Shown here: positions 13,763 through 14,619 of the stretch, piece after piece
Layout of the letters: the number at the start of each line of letters is the position of its first letter
Numbering within the stretch: the first letter of the stretch is position 1
NCBI GenBank assembly: GCA_910579755.1
Contig: CAJTVB010000004.1
Location: 199,184-213,802 of the forward strand
Direction of reading: 5' to 3'
Origin: an uncultured Acetatifactor sp.
GTDB lineage: Bacteria > Bacillota > Clostridia > Lachnospirales > Lachnospiraceae
Length of the DNA: 14,619 nucleotides
Made by a program: the position numbers and the translations under genes
Notes under the pieces: model-generated
Seen by the model: the letters and a program-made list of their open reading frames with translations, nothing else
What the model was told of the DNA's origin: nothing
Databases searched by the model: none

Positions 13763-13872
13763 GAAGTCCTGAGGTCATAGCGTGATGTCATGGGAATTGC
13801 AGTGGATCCATGTTAATCTGAAAGCGGACTAAGCCGTTTGTGACCTCTGGTTTCTGGGTTATCTGGACTATG

Positions 13873-14357
13873 CGCCCTTTTGACGAGCGCGGCGAGTGGG
13901 GAGCGAAGCAGAAAAAGGAGTACATTCTTGACAAGGCCGGGAATAAACTCTATGACCCGAAGAAGTGGCAGTACAAATGCAAATCCATTCCCGCTGCCGA
14001 CTGGAACGAGCAGAAAAAAGCGGAGGAGTGGCGGGCGGCATGGGCGCAACTTTGTAAGTGACAAACCAGAAGTTGCTGCAGTTAAGGGCGCGTATCTCCA
14101 AACTGCAAAACTGGTTGAAAGAGGAACAGGAGAACACCGAGCCGCCCATCCTTGCCGACTACATTCAAAGCATTTTGTCACGCAAGGCGTAGCCGGGAAA
14201 ACCGGGATATTCCCAATCTCTGTATAACCTCAAAGACACGGCAAAAATGCTGAACTTCCTGCAAGCCAACAACATCATGGATATGGCGGGGCTTGATGAA
14301 AAATTCAAGTCCATGATAGGGGAACAACTGGATATCTTGCTTCGAAAGAGGAAGTGA
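13873..14357 (+). pseudogene. MobA/MobL-family relaxase remnant
   Basis: Two pieces of a plasmid/IME mobilisation relaxase. The first, to 14061, reads MRPFDERGEWGAKQKKEYIL, then KLYDPKKWQYKCKSIPAADW and EEWRAAWA: the part directly after the HxH metal motif of MobA/MobL relaxases. The second, in another frame from 14070, reads ARISKLQNWLKEEQENTEPP, then SILSRKA, a stop, PGKPGYSQSLYNLKDTAKML and MAGLDEKFKSMIGEQLDI, the C-terminal region. The N-terminal catalytic part and the middle are deleted, and TAG at 14190-14192 replaces what is usually Gln. Such relaxases nick oriT to start transfer; this one cannot. It marks the window's right end as debris of a mobilisable element. Confidence 0.75.
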
Positions 14358-14619
14358 AAGAAGCGGAGAAAATCAGTAAGAGCGTGTACAGTATCTTGCG
14401 TCAGGAACAGCGGGAACAGCAACCCCGCAGGATATGGAGCGATAACAGACAGGACGGCGGGATAGTCAACATCTGTCACCGCCGCCCTATTTGGGAATTT
14501 CAATTGCCAGCCTTTTTTGAGGAAATCATGCACAGCGGAATCAGTTGTCGGAGCTGATTCTTTGCATTTCAAAAAATACACCATCCCATGGAATAATCAA
14601 AGTGTTTTCATCCTTTATA
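14336..14619 (+). other. Mobile-element debris with a GC-rich hairpin
   Basis: A frame from 14336 reads LASKEEVKEAEKISKSVYSI and LRQEQREQQ, which looks like the helical C-terminus of another mobilisation-module protein, then continues without recognisable similarity to a stop at 14557. A strong hairpin, CGGCGG-GATAG (14455-14465) with CTGTC-A-CCGCCG (14473-14484), lies inside it and is followed by no T-run. The last 60 bases show nothing recognisable. Confidence 0.4.

Noticed and set aside
14165..14584. A 139-residue minus-strand protein at the right edge
   Set aside because: It is antisense to recognisable relaxase sequence, and there is no ribosome site before its ATG.
1..14619. CRISPR arrays, tRNA/rRNA genes, riboswitches, phage genes
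   Set aside because: I saw no regularly spaced long repeats, no tRNA or rRNA signatures, no known riboswitch core and no phage structural genes on either strand.

Overview
The window looks like accessory chromosome of a gut Firmicute, most likely a Lachnospiraceae member (Blautia/Ruminococcus-like). The reasons are two GHKL/LytTR two-component systems, a FlxA-like coiled-coil protein, a DUF2975/YozG-type pair, a WYL regulator, strong AGGAGG-type ribosome binding sites, TTGATA-17-TATAAT promoters, and relics of an IS21-family element and a MobA/MobL mobilisable element. This assignment rests on recognised protein families, not on a search.

Layout. Positions 1-400 hold an internally deleted zinc alcohol dehydrogenase relic. 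On the minus strand, 428-4113 carries, in transcription order, a GHKL sensor kinase (4113-2800), a LytTR response regulator (2789-2070), a flavodoxin (1938-1411), a dense block of hairpins (1253-1416) and a nucleoside phosphorylase (1195-428). The kinase has a very good sigma-A promoter. A small two-helix membrane protein (4337-4537, plus) is divergent from it and ends at a strong terminator. A second LytTR regulator and GHKL kinase (4798-6922, plus) follow, then a FlxA-like gene (7046-7858). The kinase is broken by a one-base shift in a T7 tract. The same pair of TTCACAACA-type boxes, 21 bp apart, lies before this regulator and again before the FlxA-like gene. The simplest reading is an autoregulated two-component system whose main local output is the FlxA-like protein.

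Positions 8062-9490 (minus) carry a DUF2975 membrane protein (frameshifted), a YozG-type HTH regulator coupled to it by an ATGA overlap, and a small lipoprotein. Positions 9603-10256 (minus) are the extracytoplasmic part of a probable anti-sigma-like protein whose N-terminus was replaced by IS21 debris (istA end and istB start, 10257-10600, plus). A frameshifted HTH gene and a hypothetical ORF follow. A WYL regulator (12307-11327, minus) is divergent from a small acidic protein and a SHOCT-domain protein (12493-13520, plus). The right end (13640-14557) is debris of a mobilisable element: a DUF6870-like fragment and a MobA/MobL relaxase with an internal deletion and an in-frame TAG.

Two kinds of damage recur. 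Some genes have lost large internal pieces (alcohol dehydrogenase, IstB, relaxase). Several others differ from an intact frame by only one or two bases. The second class could be genuine decay, phase variation or uncorrected sequencing error, and the sequence alone cannot decide. The most interesting signal is the shared box pair linking the second LytTR system to the FlxA-like gene, followed by the T7 break in that system's kinase and the multi-hairpin repeat upstream of the phosphorylase.
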